Below, piece by piece: positions 20,401 through 28,428 of a DNA stretch of 64,000 nt. Every line of letters starts with the position of its first letter. The first letter of the stretch is position 1. The stretch is from Sphingobacteriaceae bacterium DW12. Lineage in GTDB: Bacteria > Bacteroidota > Bacteroidia > Sphingobacteriales > Sphingobacteriaceae. A model generated the notes under the pieces. That model was not told the DNA's origin. It worked only from the letters and a program-made list of their open reading frames with translations, and ran no database searches. The stretch is from the NCBI GenBank assembly GCA_000783305.1, contig JROE01000010.1:1-64000 (forward strand), read 5' to 3'. Both the position numbers and the translations under genes were made by a program.

Positions 20401-21123
20401 TGTAGTATTCAAGCTGTCCCGGATTCGCTCGAGACCTTTTACAAACAATGTATTGTGGGCAGTCTCAGCACCACTGTATTTGGGACTGATAAATAGAACA
20501 ATCGCACTCGAATCAGATGAGGTGATATAATCATTTAGAAGTATAAAATGATCGCCAACATGTTGTTTTTGCAGTTTCTGCAAAGCTATCCAAGTCAATC
20601 CCAATGGGTCTTGCTGAATAAAACGTCCCGTGACCATCCCACTAGGTGAGATTAAACTGTTAAAATTAGCCGCTACCTGACTCTTGATGCTATCTGGCCA
20701 TAAGCGCCGATGAATGAAACCATAGTCAGTCGAATCCAAAAATAGGGGTAAATGCTGGTAGACAAAATCAATTGTCTGCTCGACATCCTCTTGTCCTACC
20801 CGACCTTGCACAGATGTGTAATAGTTGCTAAGAGTGGATAGGGAATCTAGGAAAGCATCTGCGATATCGGACAACTCAGTTGTCTGTTCGAGTGCTCTAT
20901 TTTCAATAATAACCGCAATCTTATCTGAAAAATTGAGTTGCTTCAAGACCTTAGAAGTCATGTCGCTACGTTCACTCTTGGGGATAATACGGGTAATATC
21001 TTCTTCAAATTGAATCTTGGAAGCCACGATTCCAGTTCCTAGCAAAAAAGCTAGCGCCACACCGATAGACACCAGTTTATGCTGATCTACAAACTTATAT
21101 ATGCCGTAAAACAGACGATGCAT
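17446..21123 (-). CDS. MMPL transporter fused to lysophospholipid acyltransferase and methyltransferase-like tail
   Basis: A 1225-residue membrane protein. Residues ~1-410 and ~430-800 form two MMPL/RND-like halves, each with a TM followed by a periplasmic domain and a block of TMs (~260-410 and ~660-800). A PlsC-type acyltransferase follows with NHTSFLD (897-903) and FPEGTRS (964-970). The last ~165 residues resemble a SAM-methyltransferase fold, but the glycine-rich loop is weak (HWAADYGELDYLL). Three-part fusions like this are known from Bacteroidota flexirubin clusters. It probably moves or acylates the pigment or its precursors at the inner membrane. Confidence 0.87.
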   Translation of the reverse strand: MHRLFYGIYKFVDQHKLVSIGVALAFLLGTGIVASKIQFEEDITRIIPKSERSDMTSKVLKQLNFSDKIAVIIENRALEQTTELSDIADAFLDSLSTLSNYYTSVQGRVGQEDVEQTIDFVYQHLPLFLDSTDYGFIHRRLWPDSIKSQVAANFNSLISPSGMVTGRFIQQDPLGLTWIALQKLQKQHVGDHFILLNDYITSSDSSAIVLFISPKYSGAETAHNTLFVKGLERIRDSLNTTFQGKTDISYFGASLVAVANAKQIKSDIVTTVLTSMSVLMVLLIVFYKRLLVPILIFIPTIFSSVFAIACLALLKPTISAISLSIGAVLIGITIDYALHILTHYKRQTSIESLFKEITKPLIMSSATNAVVFLCLLFVKSEALVDLGIFASINIFFSAVFSLIIIPHLYKPKQELERSSWIDRLARFPFDKSKVLIGVCLILIVASCFTFDKVQFNNDLSSLNYFPKALKQAELKLDTLAASAEKSVYVVSYGTSFDEAMDRHSALTTVLKEQKTTGAIVNYSGVGELVMSSATQKLKYSNWTHFWQVNRFDAVKRELITAGHPYGFKTNAHQSFYELVEKKPDRLLSFADYQLVDAMGVKEFVSHQDGLFTVAALVKMEEKQRDAFVIRIEQEPYTLVVDRKNLSETFLGQLNADFNNLVNYSFIAILIILWLFFRRIELVLLSAIPIGLTALVTAGLMGIFGLEFNIFSAIVCTLVFGHGVDFSIFMTSALQKEYTDGEDGLPAYRTSILLAVLTTILAIGALVFAKHPALISISTVSLVGVFAAVIVTFVFYPILFRSFITNRARKGLSPITLRLFISSILFFIYYGFATLFSSLIGRVVLKGLPISKQRRQDLFSKLMAKYMWSVLHLNPFVKNQFFNPYQETFDRPAVIVANHTSFLDTLTIGQYAWRIIFLVNKWVWNSPVFGKVVRAAGFYPVMDGVEESIDVLKEKIAMGYSLMVFPEGTRSYDNTVKRFHKGAFFLAERLQVDIVPMYIHGNSEVMPKGDFVVYDGTISVRIGKRIAYDDRSVGDQYGIRTKRITQLFRQEFQEFRTTLENEDYFRKKLLLSYLYKEEEIYQQVKRNLIQYSKEYYALNNVFAADETIVHWAADYGELDYLLLLQQSGRKIYSYIASEEKRQVAKLNYLRIHRHLHFTDSLGEKGSTLLVSKPLLPDAIELEKMVRFSKIVIFQNREIRFLLPKAGYVEEHSSGVITVFNKANVIG

Positions 21124-22310
21124 TATTCAGATAAATTAATTTTTCGACTGCATATCGAGAATAAAACAAAACTGGCGACACCGAACAATGATGCAGCCCC
21201 CAAAGCTAACGTAAAGCTACCGACCAAATATTGTACCGCATGCTCCTTTAATCCCTGCCAATTGAGCTCAAAGGCATAAAAAGGGTCAAACCCGTCGCCC
21301 AACAAGAAGGCTCCTGTCTGTAAAGAAACATATACAATTACAGGAATAAAAGGTGGAATACTGATATTAGAAAACAAGAATGCCAATCCCTTATTCAACC
21401 GAAAAGCGATTGCTAGGGTAATTACAATCGCTGTTTGAAATCCCCAAAATGGGGCAATTCCCATAAACACGCCCAATGCTATGGAGAGAGATTTAATAAG
21501 TGGAGAATCCGTGGTCCCCCAAACATCCTCTCTTAAAAAGGTTCTAAAACTTTTTTTTTTAAAGTTGAGAAAGAAATCTCTCGGCTTGATCCACAGTAAG
21601 GTGATGCAGACCAACACTGTATTCAGGATGCTGATTCGCAAAAAATCCTTAAGGGGTCTAAAATGTGAAACCCGTTCCTCAGGGTCATAAAGCACCTCAA
21701 TGGGCACATTCTTCACCTCAATACCTTTCCATGCGGCACGGACAATGACTTCAATCTCAAATTCAAACTTATCGGTGTATAACCTGGAGGGCAATGCTGC
21801 CAATGGATAAGCTCTAAAGCCGGATTGTGTATCAGTCAGTTTAATTCCTGTCTCAAACCAAAACCAGAAATTCGAAAATCGATTCCCGAAACTGCTGTTC
21901 TTTGGGACTGATTCATGTGTCATATTGCGACTTCCAATCAAAAGAACGGGGTGCTGACGTCCTTGAATCTCAGATATAAATGCTGGAATATCCTTAGCAA
22001 AGTGTTGACCATCCGAGTCTATGGTAATAGCATAATCATACCCTAGTGTCTTGGCCTGTGCAAATCCTACTCGTAGCGCATTTCCTTTTCCCTTGTTTGT
22101 AGGGAGATGAAGTTGCTTAATCTGTGGATACTGTTGGAGTATAAAAGGAGTAGTATCCGTGGACCCATCGTTGATTACGATAATGGGCAGCGAGTACGCA
22201 AGCACTTCGTCCAATACACGGGCAAGTGTCCGTTCATTATTATATGTTGGTACAATAATACAGATGTCCTGCTCACATTTATCCGTCAAATGACTACTGA
22301 ACTCCCCCAT
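21123..22310 (-). CDS. Family 2 glycosyltransferase with C-terminal DUF2062
   Basis: A 395-residue protein. Residues ~15-230 form a GT-A fold (IIVPTYNNERTLARVLDEV, VINDGSTD, TIDSDGQH as the DxD-type metal site), like dolichyl-phosphate mannosyltransferase relatives. The C-terminal ~130 residues are DUF2062, with several TMs (SLSIALGVFMGIAPFWGFQTA). In aryl-polyene clusters a GT2 is a regular member, possibly adding a sugar or lipid-linked head group; the acceptor is unknown. It shares one base with the MMPL gene and starts 4 bp after the next upstream gene. Confidence 0.88.
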   Translation of the reverse strand: MGEFSSHLTDKCEQDICIIVPTYNNERTLARVLDEVLAYSLPIIVINDGSTDTTPFILQQYPQIKQLHLPTNKGKGNALRVGFAQAKTLGYDYAITIDSDGQHFAKDIPAFISEIQGRQHPVLLIGSRNMTHESVPKNSSFGNRFSNFWFWFETGIKLTDTQSGFRAYPLAALPSRLYTDKFEFEIEVIVRAAWKGIEVKNVPIEVLYDPEERVSHFRPLKDFLRISILNTVLVCITLLWIKPRDFFLNFKKKSFRTFLREDVWGTTDSPLIKSLSIALGVFMGIAPFWGFQTAIVITLAIAFRLNKGLAFLFSNISIPPFIPVIVYVSLQTGAFLLGDGFDPFYAFELNWQGLKEHAVQYLVGSFTLALGAASLFGVASFVLFSICSRKINLSE

Positions 22311-22314
22311 ACCT

Positions 22315-22797
22315 CTAATTTAGTTTCTTCTTCTCGACTTCGCTAAATACCTTAGATTGATTTGCATAATCTTTTATCAAGCTTTTCAATCCAGAGGACT
22401 GCTTACTGTATAACGCTATAATTTCAGATTTATCATTAGCGATTTCGGACTTATATTTTAATACTTTAGGACTATGCTCCTGCATGGCTAAGCGTATCAA
22501 CCGGATTTCCACATTGGATGGATTCGAATCAATAAGCGTGGCTAATGTCTTTGCCCCTTCTGTAAAAAGCTTTTTTTTCTTCTCCTTGCCTTGTTCATAG
22601 CGTGCTTTAACCATCTTTGAAGAGGCCTGATACCCCTGTATGGTGGCATTTGACTTATTATAATCCTGAAGGGATGCGTAAAATTCATCTGCCGCAGTCT
22701 TAGAAGCTGCAGACTTCTTAAAATTCTCGCGAATAGTAGTCAGCTCGGTACCTGATTGACTAAAAATGAAAAAAAAACAAACAAGCAACATCTTCAT
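22315..22797 (-). CDS. Small exported hypothetical protein of the pigment cluster
   Basis: A 160-residue protein with a signal peptide (MKMLLVCFFFIFSQSG). The mature part is Lys- and Ser-rich and mostly helical, with predicted coiled-coil character (residues ~30-100, then KSEIANDKSEIIALYSKQ). No named family recognised. Its place, 1 bp after the dehydratase gene and 4 bp before the glycosyltransferase, makes it part of the operon. It may be a periplasmic partner in pigment export, but that is a guess from location. Confidence 0.75.
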   Translation of the reverse strand: MKMLLVCFFFIFSQSGTELTTIRENFKKSAASKTAADEFYASLQDYNKSNATIQGYQASSKMVKARYEQGKEKKKKLFTEGAKTLATLIDSNPSNVEIRLIRLAMQEHSPKVLKYKSEIANDKSEIIALYSKQSSGLKSLIKDYANQSKVFSEVEKKKLN

Positions 22798-22798
22798 A

Positions 22799-23170
22799 CT
22801 ATATGCATTTAAAATTCAAAGATAACTTCAATGCCACTGTCTCACCAAAACGGCTTGTATTCTTAACTTGGTATCCTGTATCTGCATCTCCTTTGATATC
22901 GATGTCCAAAATCAATTCTGGATTTATTTCTGGATTGATGATTGCCATGAACTTCACATTGGAAGATTGTTCCATAAACAACGTCTGCTCAACAATTTGT
23001 TCAACAATCTCCTTTATGATTTGCATCATACACACTCCGGGTGTGACTGGATTATCCGGAAAATGGCCTTTGAAGATATCGTTATCCTTATTTAAACGAA
23101 TCTTTGCAACGTGCTTTTGCGCATCTATCTGTGTCAACGCATCAAGGCTATAAAAATCAGTCAATAACAT
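22799..23170 (-). CDS. FabZ-like hotdog 3-hydroxyacyl-ACP dehydratase
   Basis: A 123-residue single hotdog domain. The GHFPDNPVTPGVCMMQ stretch at about residues 35-50 carries the catalytic His of FabZ-like dehydratases. It would remove water from 3-hydroxyacyl-ACP during polyene extension. It is one of three hotdog proteins in the cluster; the other two (33496 and 33959) lack this GHFP motif. A -7-like box upstream suggests a promoter here. Confidence 0.85.
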   Translation of the reverse strand: MLLTDFYSLDALTQIDAQKHVAKIRLNKDNDIFKGHFPDNPVTPGVCMMQIIKEIVEQIVEQTLFMEQSSNVKFMAIINPEINPELILDIDIKGDADTGYQVKNTSRFGETVALKLSLNFKCI

Positions 23171-23190
23171 GGTAATCGCAATTTAAGTTT

Positions 23191-23198
23191 CAAAGATA
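23191..23198 (-). promoter_or_regulatory. Candidate internal promoter -7 box (TATCTTTG)
   Basis: An exact TAnnTTTG match on the minus strand lies about 20 bp before the dehydratase start, in one of the few gaps (93 bp) of the pigment run. It could drive the export-related 3' half of the cluster (23170 down to 12917). No clear -33 element was found. Confidence 0.35.
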
Positions 23199-23263
23199 CA
23201 ATGTTTGGATACAATCCCTATAAAATTATCGGTATCCATATATTAAGTTTTTTGCAAAACTCA

Positions 23264-23893
23264 TTACAGGACGGTCTTTGTCAAACTAATCTTCAGCCGA
23301 ATGGTTTTATGTGTAATGTCAATTTGATCCGCAGTCTTTCCATTGGATGTCTCAAATTCGTAAACGACCTGTTCTTTTCGCTTAGAGGCCTTCACAATTT
23401 TTGATAAATATCCAGACTCCTTATCCATAAGGTAATAGGTATTTGACTTTTCCTTGACTTGATAGGCATCTTGGGTTACCAACGCATGGTGTACGACAGC
23501 ATGTTGATGGGGAGATAGTAAAGTCTTAAAATCTTCGTGCAACATGTCCAGCACCATTTTCCGATCGAGCTCCTCCATGACGTAATTAATCTTGAATACA
23601 TGATTTCCGATGGTCAGGTCTACGAGCGTATTTCCAAAATCAGTTGTGAGGACCATCCGGTGTGTCACACTATCCATGCGTTTGACGATAAACAGCCCAG
23701 ACAGTTCCCTTCCATAAATCTCCACATGGGCGCGATAGGTATAATCAGTTTCTAAGGTCGAAAAATACGGATTGACAATCTCACGTTCAGTGGGTTCTTG
23801 TGAAATCACATCAGCGAGCTGATAAGATTGACAAGAGGTCAAAGCGAACAGTAAACCACTAATTATTAAACACCGAATCGTCAACTTTTCCAT
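23264..23893 (-). CDS. LolB-like outer-membrane lipoprotein
   Basis: A 209-residue protein with a lipoprotein signal ending LLFALTSC. The rest is a beta-rich domain (RAHVEIYGRELSGLFIVKR, TDFGNTLVDLTIGNHVFKINY) of the LolA/LolB half-barrel type. Such proteins occur paired with a LolA homologue in aryl-polyene clusters and are thought to carry the lipid-linked pigment to the outer membrane. It overlaps the upstream lolA-like gene by 35 bp. The family call rests on pattern and context. Confidence 0.72.
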   Translation of the reverse strand: MEKLTIRCLIISGLLFALTSCQSYQLADVISQEPTEREIVNPYFSTLETDYTYRAHVEIYGRELSGLFIVKRMDSVTHRMVLTTDFGNTLVDLTIGNHVFKINYVMEELDRKMVLDMLHEDFKTLLSPHQHAVVHHALVTQDAYQVKEKSNTYYLMDKESGYLSKIVKASKRKEQVVYEFETSNGKTADQIDITHKTIRLKISLTKTVL

Positions 23894-24488
23894 TTACTAC
23901 TCTATTCTTGAACACCAACCTTGTAAAATCATCTGTAGGCTCGACTAATTTAACCTCATTGACTTGGTGATTGCTGTCAAAATATAAGACAATCTGCTTC
24001 ATATATTTTTTCAGTTCCTTAGATTTGGGAACAAATTTAGCCAGATGCTGTGTGCCTGCCTTAAAATAGCTGATATCAAACGTGGCACTGTTAAACATAT
24101 TCCCGCTTACGCTACCGATGATCATCTCATTCATCTGTTCAAACTTTCGGTTTGCCCCAAGATCGATATTGCTCTTTTTTCCTTGATTGTCTACATACAT
24201 CTTATTATTCTTGAAGATGGTACTATATGAGACAGGCTTCACATACCTCCACGCTAACATATTGGGTGATTTGAGATACATTTTCCCAGTGGATTCAATA
24301 GGTTTGGACATAAAAGACACATGTTTATACTGGACAAAGTCCGAAGAAAGGGTCTTGATTGATTTTGATTCATTCAACACAGCCTGTTTAAAAGCAGCCA
24401 TTTCATTCGCACTCATTGCTTTCTCCTGCCCAACTACTACAAAAGCGAAGAGTAACGCGAAGGCTGTAATCGCTATTTTAATCTTCAT
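23859..24488 (-). CDS. LolA-like periplasmic lipoprotein/lipid carrier
   Basis: A 209-residue protein with a signal peptide (MKIKIAITAFALLFAFVVVGQ). The body matches the LolA fold: TLSSDFVQYKHVSFMSKPIESTGKMYLKSPNMLAWRY-type sequence, where the RW-like LAWRY element is typical. Within aryl-polyene clusters LolA paralogues are taken to be dedicated pigment carriers and not the general lipoprotein carrier. It overlaps the deacetylase gene upstream (11 bp) and the LolB-like gene downstream (35 bp). Confidence 0.85.
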   Translation of the reverse strand: MKIKIAITAFALLFAFVVVGQEKAMSANEMAAFKQAVLNESKSIKTLSSDFVQYKHVSFMSKPIESTGKMYLKSPNMLAWRYVKPVSYSTIFKNNKMYVDNQGKKSNIDLGANRKFEQMNEMIIGSVSGNMFNSATFDISYFKAGTQHLAKFVPKSKELKKYMKQIVLYFDSNHQVNEVKLVEPTDDFTRLVFKNRVVNGKVDDSVFNN

Positions 24489-25254
24489 ATCCTTTAATAT
24501 TTAAAAGATTGTCCACCGTCAACAACTGGAATTTACGGTGATGCAAAAATTTCAATAATTCATTCAATACAGACACGGTCAAGGCAGAGGTATCATGCAT
24601 CAGCACAATATCACCCGGCCTTAGGCGGGATGTAATCCGCTTGTATACACGAATGGGGTCTCCTATAACCGTATCCAACGAGCGGATGCTCCATCCAATC
24701 GTATCCATCGCCATATATTTGACTACCAAAGCAATGGAAGGATTAGTCACTCCAAAAGGGGGGCGAAATAATTTGGGCCGTTGGCCTATCTTATCCGCCA
24801 GACAGTCATTTGTCATCTTCAACTCGTGTTTCAGCTGTTCGACCGAGAAAAAACCAGTTTTATTGGAATGAGTAAAGGTGTGGTTACCTATCAAATGTCC
24901 CTCTTGGACAATTCTCTTGGTCAACTCGGGATAGGCCTCTACCTGCTTCCCTATACAAAAAAAAGTAGCCTTCGCATCATATTTCTTCAAGAGATCGAGC
25001 ACTTCGGCAGTATAGGGGGTAGGACCATCGTCAAAGGTTAATGCAATAATGGGTGCCGTAACATCCTTCATTTTGTATCGCACTGTAGTGAAATAGCTTA
25101 GTCGAATATCGAACACTCCCCATACCGTAAGCCCCACAAATACGAGCAGACAAATCACGAACCACCATATCGGGTAGGCATACCGATAGCAAAGCAATCC
25201 CGTAACGACCAAGCTAAAGCCAAAAGCCAACCTAATATACCGATGCTTTAGCAT
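24478..25254 (-). CDS. Membrane-anchored polysaccharide deacetylase
   Basis: A 258-residue protein with two N-terminal TMs (residues ~8-50) and a NodB-type deacetylase domain. Motifs: LTFDDGPTP (metal-binding Asp), GNHTFTHS (HxxxH), RPPFG and the C-terminal DIVLMHD. The family removes acyl groups from N-acetyl sugars or, rarely, O-acyl esters. Its role in a pigment cluster is not established; a membrane-anchored esterase or deacetylase acting on a glycosylated pigment is possible. It overlaps both neighbours slightly (7 and 11 bp), so it belongs to the operon. Confidence 0.88.
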   Translation of the reverse strand: MLKHRYIRLAFGFSLVVTGLLCYRYAYPIWWFVICLLVFVGLTVWGVFDIRLSYFTTVRYKMKDVTAPIIALTFDDGPTPYTAEVLDLLKKYDAKATFFCIGKQVEAYPELTKRIVQEGHLIGNHTFTHSNKTGFFSVEQLKHELKMTNDCLADKIGQRPKLFRPPFGVTNPSIALVVKYMAMDTIGWSIRSLDTVIGDPIRVYKRITSRLRPGDIVLMHDTSALTVSVLNELLKFLHHRKFQLLTVDNLLNIKGYED

Positions 25255-27545
25255 GAAGATAGTAAGGTAAGACTATGATCTCGACCAAAAGATTGATTAT
25301 ATATCAAGATGTACTGTATAGTTGGCCGTGCTACGTTATTGTCCGTCATGTCTGATGGGATATGCTGTGATTTTAATATCTGGGCAGCCATCTGTAAAGC
25401 GAAAGCAGACGCTACATCATACGCGGCAGTATATTTTTTAAATTTAATATGCGTACTTTCAGCCAGCAAATCTGCCATCTTTCCATCATAAGCATCTGAA
25501 GAAGTTTCAGAATCCTGCCCAAGCAAGAGTACATCGATATCGGAGATCTGGAGGTCATTTCTATTTAAGAACATGGTTACAAAATCCACCAATTCTTCGG
25601 ATTCGATTGTATTTTGAATAGCGATATCGCATACCTGTGCATAGCTCGTGGGCGTGCGTGCGGCAGAGAGGACAAAAAATGTTGCTCCTTCACCATATCG
25701 TAACCCAAATGCGTCAGAGCTATGTTTCTTGACACGACCGATAAGCTGCAACAAACGCAATGTATAATCTGCAATTTCATCCACTCCCCCGACCAGAGCG
25801 TGTCTATACTCTCCTCCCTCCAATGCCATTGACGCATCCAAAAGAGCCGATTCAAAGGACGAAACACCATTAACGTAACTCAAATTAGGGCCATAACATT
25901 TGAGCCGAAGTCCAATCTGTGCGGCTACCGTATTGTGCGTGGACTGAATGAAAGATGTAGGGGTCAAAAATTCTTCCTTATTATCCAAGATTGTTTTGAG
26001 GAATTTTTCGGAATCTTCCAGACATCCCATTCCTGTCCCTACTAGAATTGCATCTGGGTTAGCAATAACAGCCTCATCCAGTGCTTCCTGAGCTGCATAG
26101 ATACCCATCTTGACTCCTTTGGCCATCCTACGAATCATTGCTGGGATAATTAATTCTTTGTAAGATGGATGGTTTACATAATTGACTATATCCTCAAGTG
26201 GTCTACATTGCTCCAACAAATGGCCTTCTGCCTGTGCCGATACAGCACCTATTCCATTGATGTATATACCCACATCCTGTCGAATGGATTTATCCCTGTC
26301 ATCTTCATCCGCGGCCAGTTTGGCACCTGAGGGAGATAACGTTTCGGTGTTCGGAATGCATCTCGAAAAAATTAACGTAGAGCAATTGCCTCCAAATCCA
26401 AAAGAATTGGACAGTACGTGGTCAATTTTTTTGTACCTAAGATTAATCTGTGGTAGCAGGTCCAACTCTTCCATAGGCGTACTCCAATTCAAATTCGGAA
26501 ATACCACTCCATGCTGTAGCGCCAATACACTATATACCGCTTCAATTGCAGCGGCGGCAGCCAGCGTATGCCCCGTGTAAGCCTTCGTGGAACTAAAATC
26601 TGGGACTTGCTCGCCGAACACCCGCTTCAGTGCCCGTCCTTCAGACAAATCGTTGTTAGGAGTAGCTGTGCCATGTGCATTGATGTAATCAATGCTTTGA
26701 TGGTGTATACCGGCTACCTCTAAAGCCTTTTGCATGGCCATATATGCACCGTCCCCATGCTCAGAGGAAGCGGTCTGGTGATAGGCATCATTCGTATTGG
26801 CATATCCGCTGACATAGCCCAATATTCGATGTTCGTCAATCTTATCCGCATCCTCCAACACTAAATATGCAGCTGCCTCTCCGAGATTGAGCCCGTTACG
26901 ATGCTGATCGAATGGGGTATTGTAAGTATCGCTTAAGATCATCAAAGTCTTAAATCCATTGATGGTAAATTTAGACAATGCATCCGTGCCTCCGACAATA
27001 ACACGATCCAGGCGTCCTGATTTAATCATTCGCGCCCCTAATAGAATGGCATTGGCAGCAGATGAGCAGGCGGTACTGAGTGTCGTGACGTACCCCTTCA
27101 AGCCTAGGTAATCGGCAATCTTTAGTGAGGAGTCTCCGGCATCATGACTTAGGATATATTTTTGAACCTCAGGATTGTCAAAATATTCGTAGAAATACTG
27201 CTCTGTGGCGTCCATCCCGCCTACACTTGTAGCCGAAATAAAGCCAATACGGCCATCACCTAAATCATTCAGGCCTGCGTCTATGACGGCCTGTTTTGCG
27301 GCCAAGGCTCCCAATAAAGAGGTTCGTGTAAACGAATGGGCTGCAGGTAATCCCAAGAGTGCAACCAATTCCTGATTGGTCAACTTAATCTCACCCACCT
27401 TGATTTCATCCCGATGGATAGTATCTATATTTTCAATCGTCGAGATACCTTTCAGTCCATTGGTCAACGCAGCAAAGTTTTCCTCTACCGTCATACCGAT
27501 AGCGGATACTATTCCCATACCCGTTATAGCAACACGCTTCCCCAT
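25248..27545 (-). CDS. Fused ketosynthase - chain-length-factor-like protein
   Basis: A 765-residue protein from ATG 27545 (MGKRVAITGMG); a longer frame from 27599 overlaps the ACP gene. Residues 1-~395 are a complete KAS I/II domain with Cys160 (LSTACSS), His291 (NAHGTAT) and His326 (YTGHTLA). After a ~30-residue linker (~396-425), residues ~426-765 form a second, shorter ketosynthase-like domain in which the nucleophile position reads NGVSSFESA with Val instead of Cys. That matches an inactive chain-length-factor partner. In most type II systems KS and CLF are separate subunits; here they are one chain. Confidence 0.85.
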   Translation of the reverse strand: MGKRVAITGMGIVSAIGMTVEENFAALTNGLKGISTIENIDTIHRDEIKVGEIKLTNQELVALLGLPAAHSFTRTSLLGALAAKQAVIDAGLNDLGDGRIGFISATSVGGMDATEQYFYEYFDNPEVQKYILSHDAGDSSLKIADYLGLKGYVTTLSTACSSAANAILLGARMIKSGRLDRVIVGGTDALSKFTINGFKTLMILSDTYNTPFDQHRNGLNLGEAAAYLVLEDADKIDEHRILGYVSGYANTNDAYHQTASSEHGDGAYMAMQKALEVAGIHHQSIDYINAHGTATPNNDLSEGRALKRVFGEQVPDFSSTKAYTGHTLAAAAAIEAVYSVLALQHGVVFPNLNWSTPMEELDLLPQINLRYKKIDHVLSNSFGFGGNCSTLIFSRCIPNTETLSPSGAKLAADEDDRDKSIRQDVGIYINGIGAVSAQAEGHLLEQCRPLEDIVNYVNHPSYKELIIPAMIRRMAKGVKMGIYAAQEALDEAVIANPDAILVGTGMGCLEDSEKFLKTILDNKEEFLTPTSFIQSTHNTVAAQIGLRLKCYGPNLSYVNGVSSFESALLDASMALEGGEYRHALVGGVDEIADYTLRLLQLIGRVKKHSSDAFGLRYGEGATFFVLSAARTPTSYAQVCDIAIQNTIESEELVDFVTMFLNRNDLQISDIDVLLLGQDSETSSDAYDGKMADLLAESTHIKFKKYTAAYDVASAFALQMAAQILKSQHIPSDMTDNNVARPTIQYILIYNQSFGRDHSLTLLSSC

Positions 27546-27555
27546 GTAGTTGTAT

Positions 27556-27813
27556 TTATTTTGTACGGTGTTCAGCAATATAGCTGGCCATAGTCTCAAC
27601 TGATTTGAAGATATTCCTTCCTTCTTTGGGATCGCTCAACTTGATTCCATAATCTTTATCCATCAATACGATAAGCTCTAGTGCGTCTATAGAATCCAAT
27701 CCTAGTCCATCTCCAAATAAGGGATCGTGGTCATTGATATCTGCAGGCGTAATTTCTTCTAAATTCAAGACTTCAATAATTTTATTCTTCAATTCACTTT
27801 TTAATGCTTCCAT
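27556..27813 (-). CDS. Acyl carrier protein
   Basis: An 85-residue acidic helical protein with the phosphopantetheine site GLDSIDALEL (Ser41). It would carry the growing aryl-polyene chain. It is placed directly before the KS-CLF fusion (10 bp) and after a short ketosynthase-like gene (6 bp). It differs from the second ACP of the cluster (37640), so the two may serve different chains. Confidence 0.92.
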   Translation of the reverse strand: MEALKSELKNKIIEVLNLEEITPADINDHDPLFGDGLGLDSIDALELIVLMDKDYGIKLSDPKEGRNIFKSVETMASYIAEHRTK

Positions 27814-27819
27814 CTTATG

Positions 27820-28428
27820 TTATTGTATTACAATTTTTCTTATTTCGTTAATATGGTGTTCTACACCCGTTCCCTGCCCTACGAGATAAAATACAGCACT
27901 GTAATCATCTTGCAGATATTCTACCCAAGCACACAAGACTTTCTTGCACTTTCCACTTTGGAGCAAATATTCTGCGTAATTATACAGCAAATCTGCATCA
28001 AAAGTATCGCTTACAAAAAAGCAGCTTTCTGTCTGAAACTGATGGCGTATACTGACCTCACCCAAACAGATATTTGCCAAGGTGTATACAAAGACTGCTG
28101 GACTGGGAAAATATCCATCGGGAGAGCTGATACTTTCCTGATGCCGAATGTCGGTATCTAGACTCCCCGATTTATTCATAAACAATAGGGCGACGTCTTT
28201 ATCGTCGAATTCAGCAGTTCCCAGCATGACTTCCGCTCCTAAAAATGCTAATTTACTCAAAGCATCCATTTTATGGAATTTAGGATAGCTAATTTCCATA
28301 AATTGATAGGCGCGTCTTGCAAAATCAGCAAATCCAGTGTCCTCGGCTTCAAATACCTGGTCGCCATCCAAGTAAATCTGTCCATTTGCCAAAGACCCCC
28401 AGTGTAATATTACGTGAGGACTATACAT
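27820..28428 (-). CDS. Short ketosynthase-like (thiolase-fold) protein
   Basis: A 202-residue protein resembling only one half of a ketosynthase: KLAFLGAEVML, DVALLFMNKSGSLDTDI and FPSPAVFVYTLANICLGEVSI are seen. The catalytic Cys-His-His set of a full synthase is not visible. Such short thiolase-fold proteins recur in Bacteroidota flexirubin clusters. It may be a structural or regulatory subunit partnering a neighbouring KS. It overlaps the upstream ketosynthase gene by 8 bp. Confidence 0.75.
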   Translation of the reverse strand: MYSPHVILHWGSLANGQIYLDGDQVFEAEDTGFADFARRAYQFMEISYPKFHKMDALSKLAFLGAEVMLGTAEFDDKDVALLFMNKSGSLDTDIRHQESISSPDGYFPSPAVFVYTLANICLGEVSIRHQFQTESCFFVSDTFDADLLYNYAEYLLQSGKCKKVLCAWVEYLQDDYSAVFYLVGQGTGVEHHINEIRKIVIQ

